A stretch of 46,289 nucleotides of DNA, taken from assembly GCA_903834765.1 (NCBI GenBank), contig CAILKE010000069.1, positions 1 to 46,289 on the forward strand, read 5' to 3'. The stretch is from an uncultured Bacteroidota bacterium (GTDB lineage: Bacteria > Bacteroidota > Bacteroidia > B-17B0 > Aurantibacillaceae). Each line of letters opens with the position of its first letter. Within the stretch, counting starts at the first letter, position 1. Position numbers and translations under genes: made by a program. The notes under the pieces were generated by a model. The model saw only the letters and a program-made list of their open reading frames with translations. It did no database searches and was not told where the DNA came from. Below are positions 43,619-46,289 of this stretch, one piece after another.

Positions 43619-43855
43619 ATGACAACGACTGATCAGATAAGAAATGGAATTATTGAAAATCTTTTAACGATTTCTAATAAAGACTATTTAACTGCGCTTT
43701 TTCAATTAGTTAAAAGTAGCTCTATTGATACTGTAAAGCTTACGGAAGAGCAAGTTGTGATGTTACGTTTAAGTGAAAAAGACATAAAGGATGGCAAATT
43801 GATATCACAATCTCAACTTGATAAAAGCGATCTGAAATGGCTAAAAGAACTGTAG
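43619..43855 (+). CDS. Putative antitoxin of a RelE/ParE-type module
   Basis: 78 residues, ATG at 43619. No clear DNA-binding motif; helical and charged, ending DKSDLKWLKEL. It overlaps the start of the following RelE/ParE-like reading frame by 19 nt, the usual arrangement for an antitoxin ahead of its toxin. The class (a small antitoxin of about 75 residues common in Bacteroidota) is inferred from context. Because the toxin frame is interrupted, this may now be an orphan antitoxin. Confidence 0.65.
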   Translation: MTTTDQIRNGIIENLLTISNKDYLTALFQLVKSSSIDTVKLTEEQVVMLRLSEKDIKDGKLISQSQLDKSDLKWLKEL

Positions 43856-44142
43856 TTTGGACTGAAACAGCCGTACGCCAACGTAGAGAAATATTGAAGT
43901 ATTGGGTTAAAAGAAACGGTTCAATTATTTATGCAGAAAAACTTATTAAGTTAATTGCAGAATAAATCAATGTCATTTTAAGTAATCCTAAGCTTTTTAA
44001 GAAAACAGATTTTCCTGAGACACATGTCTCAGCCCTAGGGCACTTTAGTATTTTTTACAAATACAATAAGAGTACCCTCATCATCACCGCATTTTGGGAT
44101 AATAGACAAGATCCCAAAAAATTACTTGATCTTCTCAAGTAA
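43837..44142 (+). pseudogene. RelE/ParE-like toxin with an in-frame stop
   Basis: 102-codon frame from ATG at 43837 to TAA at 44140-44142, broken only by TAA at 43963-43965 (codon 43). The first 42 residues (MAKRTVVWTETAVRQRREIL start) and the rest (SNPKLFKKTDFP, LGHFSIFYKYN, ITAFWDNRQDPKKLL) together give a normal RelE/ParE-like toxin with the family's C-terminal FWDNRQDP motif. A single base change (for example from AAA, CAA or GAA) explains the stop. It is most likely inactivated; a sequencing error is possible. It is too short in either piece to appear as a normal gene. Confidence 0.82.
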
Positions 44143-44308
44143 AAAATAGCAAACAGAATTTTTTTAGTTTGCATATAGCAAAGTGAAATGATTATTTTTC
44201 AAAGTCACGAATACCATATCTCACCAATTTAGTGAGTTGTTTGTGAGTAAAAAGTCAATATCTATTAGTTAAATAATAGTATTTTCGTTTTTCAAAAAAA
44301 TAAGAAAA

Positions 44309-45259
44309 ATGTCATCAACTTCACAACATATCAAATGCCTTATCATCGGCTCTGGTCCCGCTGGTTATACAGCAGCTATTTATGCAGCACGTGCCGATTT
44401 AAAACCTATTTTATATACTGGTTTAACGCCAGGTGGTCAATTAACAGAAACCACGGAAGTTGATAATTTTCCAGGTTACCCTAAAGGAATTACTGGCCCC
44501 GAATTAATGGAAGATCTTAAAGCCCAAGCAGAACGCTTTGGAACAGAGGTTCGTTTTGGATTAGCTACGAAAGCCGATTTAAACGCTTCACCTAAACGTA
44601 TTTGGATTGATGATACTATTGAAATAACGGCAGATACCGTTATTGTTTCTACAGGTGCTTCGGCAAAATGGTTAGGATTAGAAAATGAAACGCGCTTACG
44701 TTTGAATGCTGGTGGTGTTTCTGCCTGTGCCGTATGTGATGGTTTCTTTTACAAAGGACAGGAAGTAGCAATTGTTGGAGCAGGGGATACCGCTGCTGAA
44801 GAAGCCACTTACTTATCGAAGTTGTGTAAAAAAGTATATATGATTGTCCGTAAAGGCGAAATGCGCGCTAGTAAAGCCATGCAGAATCGTGTAAAAAACA
44901 CAGAGAATATTGAAATGGTTTACAATAGCGAAACATATGATATATTGGGTAAAGAAATGGTTGAGGGTGTGGTTGTAAAAAACATTGTCACAAACGAATT
45001 GCGTACGTTAGATGTAACTGGATTTTTTGTGGCAATTGGTCATAAACCAAACACTGATATTTTTAAGGGACAATTAACAATGGATGAATTAGGTTACCTA
45101 GATGTTATACCTGGTTCAACTAAAACTAATATTGCAGGTGTTTTTGCTGTGGGCGATTGTGCTGATAAAACTTACCGTCAAGCAGTAACTGCTGCCGGAA
45201 GTGGATGTATGGGTGCTTTGGATGCAGAACGCTATTTAGCAGAATCTGGAAAACATTAA
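44309..45259 (+). CDS. trxB: Thioredoxin-disulfide reductase
   Basis: 316 residues, ATG at 44309. FAD motif GSGPAGYTAA at 14-23, redox-active Cys140 and Cys143 in CAVCDG, and NADPH motif VGAGDTAAEEA. C-terminal GVFAVGDCADKTYRQAVTAAGSG is the second FAD block. It reduces thioredoxin with NADPH in the cytoplasm. Length is standard for the bacterial low-molecular-weight type. A 166-nt gap upstream holds no gene. Confidence 0.98.
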   Translation: MSSTSQHIKCLIIGSGPAGYTAAIYAARADLKPILYTGLTPGGQLTETTEVDNFPGYPKGITGPELMEDLKAQAERFGTEVRFGLATKADLNASPKRIWIDDTIEITADTVIVSTGASAKWLGLENETRLRLNAGGVSACAVCDGFFYKGQEVAIVGAGDTAAEEATYLSKLCKKVYMIVRKGEMRASKAMQNRVKNTENIEMVYNSETYDILGKEMVEGVVVKNIVTNELRTLDVTGFFVAIGHKPNTDIFKGQLTMDELGYLDVIPGSTKTNIAGVFAVGDCADKTYRQAVTAAGSGCMGALDAERYLAESGKH

Positions 45260-45319
45260 TATTTGTTTTTGTATTTTAGTTATTTTCATTAAATTGCATA
45301 TCATTTGATTTTATTGAGC

Positions 45320-46057
45320 ATGATTTTTTTTAAAACACAGTTTATAATATTGCTAGCCTGTATTTCTACTGGTGTTTTTTCGCAACGTTTTGCAAATCAA
45401 ATTCCTCAAATAAAGCGCTATACACCCGAAGAGGTTACCGATGCAGACTATGGTATAATTATATACAATAAATTGGTGCAAGGCATTGGTGGCGATTCGA
45501 TGAGGTATACTAAAGATGGCTACAATGCTCAAGGTTGGCAGGAAGATTATTACGTGAGCGGTAAAATATTGCATAAAGGGTATTATGCAGATGGGTTGAT
45601 TAAAATATTTAAAAATTTTTATGAAAATGGTCAAATAGAAAGAGTCTACACTAGTAGTGACCCTCGCCGTAGTAAAATGGAAATTTTTTACGAAGACGGT
45701 AAAGTACGCTCTAATATTGATTATTTTGAAGGCAATACACAAAATCAACATGATTTTTTTAGAAATGGTTTGCCTGAGTATGTGGAAGAAAATGATAAGG
45801 ACATTGAGTTTTTATATAAGCGTAATACGTATTTTGAAAATGGCACTCCTTCGTCCATGTTTGAATTAGTTGATAAAAAATCGAAGAAATACATTAAGAA
45901 AGAATTTTACGAAAATGGTCGTATAAAAGAAGAAGGAACCATGTACTTGCGCAAAGAAATGGGTGATTATCAAAAAGAAGATAATTGGACCTATTACGAC
46001 GAAAAAGGAAATGTGACTAAAACTGAAAAATACCACAAAGGAGAGTTATTGAATTAA
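45320..46057 (+). CDS. Secreted MORN-repeat/YwqK-like protein
   Basis: 245 residues from ATG at 45320; a TTG at 45305 would add five residues and spoil the signal-peptide start, so ATG is preferred. Signal peptide MIFFKTQFIILLACISTGVFS at 1-21. The body has MORN_2/YwqK-type repeats (FYENGQIERVY, YEDGKVRSNIDYFEG, FYENGRIKEEGT, YDEKGNVTKTEKYHKGE). Such proteins are common and secreted in Bacteroidota; function unknown. No operon partner downstream within the window. Confidence 0.85.
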   Translation: MIFFKTQFIILLACISTGVFSQRFANQIPQIKRYTPEEVTDADYGIIIYNKLVQGIGGDSMRYTKDGYNAQGWQEDYYVSGKILHKGYYADGLIKIFKNFYENGQIERVYTSSDPRRSKMEIFYEDGKVRSNIDYFEGNTQNQHDFFRNGLPEYVEENDKDIEFLYKRNTYFENGTPSSMFELVDKKSKKYIKKEFYENGRIKEEGTMYLRKEMGDYQKEDNWTYYDEKGNVTKTEKYHKGELLN

Positions 46058-46117
46058 CTACACTCTTTTAATTATCTGTAATTTCAATAATTAAGCAAGC
46101 ACTTAAAAGATTTAGTC

Positions 46118-46138
46118 ATTCCGAACTTGTTTCGGAAT
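46118..46138. repeat. Short inverted repeat (ATTCCGAA...TTCGGAAT)
   Basis: Eight-base perfect arms (46118-46125 and 46131-46138) with a 5-nt loop, followed by TTT, 60 nt after the YwqK-like stop. It may act as its terminator. Copies of a very similar sequence are, from memory, dispersed in many Bacteroidota genomes. The remaining bases to 46289 hold no ORF or RNA that I can recognise. Confidence 0.7.
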
Positions 46139-46289
46139 TTCTTGAGACTCAACACTCAATTATTAAGGCTTGTAGTCCTGATAATTAGAGTTCAAAAAAA
46201 CAGGAATGTTATAGGTAAACGAGGATTTCAATTGACTTAGGATAGGGGTGAAACGTTGCTAGGTGTGCTGGCGCAAATAATTTTAAGAT

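Noticed and set aside
44149-44172. GCAAAC...GTTTGC inverted repeat after the toxin pseudogene
   Set aside because: Only six pairs, a 12-nt loop and no T-run.
45353-45751. Minus-strand 132-codon frame opposite the YwqK-like gene
   Set aside because: Antisense to a gene with a signal peptide and clear MORN-type repeats; no motif of its own.

Overview
The window looks like a chromosomal piece of an AT-rich member of the Bacteroidota; order and genus cannot be told from the sequence alone. Supporting signs are a PID-CTERM sorting tail with a neighbouring exosortase, a NusG-like UpxY antiterminator in a polysaccharide operon, a 17-residue-repeat small secreted protein, a TPR/PD40 periplasmic protein, a BY-kinase with a Tyr-Gly tail, several TTG/GTG starts, and TAnnTTTG-type -7 boxes.

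Positions 1-29102 (minus strand) form one long surface-polysaccharide locus read right to left. It opens with a Wzc-like tyrosine autokinase and a UpxY/NusG-like regulator. Next come a WbpP-like epimerase, a Wzm/Wzt ABC exporter, a hexapeptide acyltransferase and a phytanoyl-CoA-dioxygenase-like protein. A complete pseudaminic acid (Pse) pathway follows (pseB, C, F, G, H, I), then a KpsS-like GT-B protein that is a good candidate Pse transferase. The distal half holds glycosyltransferases and tailoring enzymes: FkbM and TIGR04325 methyltransferases, an MBOAT/SGNH O-acylation pair, GT8-like and GT2 transferases, a class I methyltransferase and an AsnB-type amidotransferase. A GT2 gene runs off the left edge. 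No initiating sugar-phosphate transferase is visible.

Positions 29214-30476 (plus strand) are a divergent exosortase module: a 72-residue PID-CTERM protein, a terminator, an exosortase with the Cys/Arg/His triad, and a small membrane partner. glyA follows 14 nt later. A bidirectional terminator separates glyA from a convergent TPR/PD40/carboxypeptidase-regulatory-like gene.

Positions 33587-39986 (plus strand) hold an LpxL-like acyltransferase and then a second set of polysaccharide assembly genes: Wzx-like flippase, two paralogous Wzz-like proteins, an O-antigen ligase/polymerase, and a DUF1415 protein. These have no glycosyltransferases of their own, so they may work with glycans made by the left cluster.

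Positions 40054-46289 are mostly housekeeping: ftsK (minus), a secreted 17-residue-repeat protein, a toxin-antitoxin pair whose toxin carries an in-frame stop, trxB, and a MORN/YwqK-like secreted protein. Palindromic intergenic repeats lie at 39995-40048 and 46118-46138. I saw no CRISPR array, tRNA, rRNA, insertion sequence or prophage.
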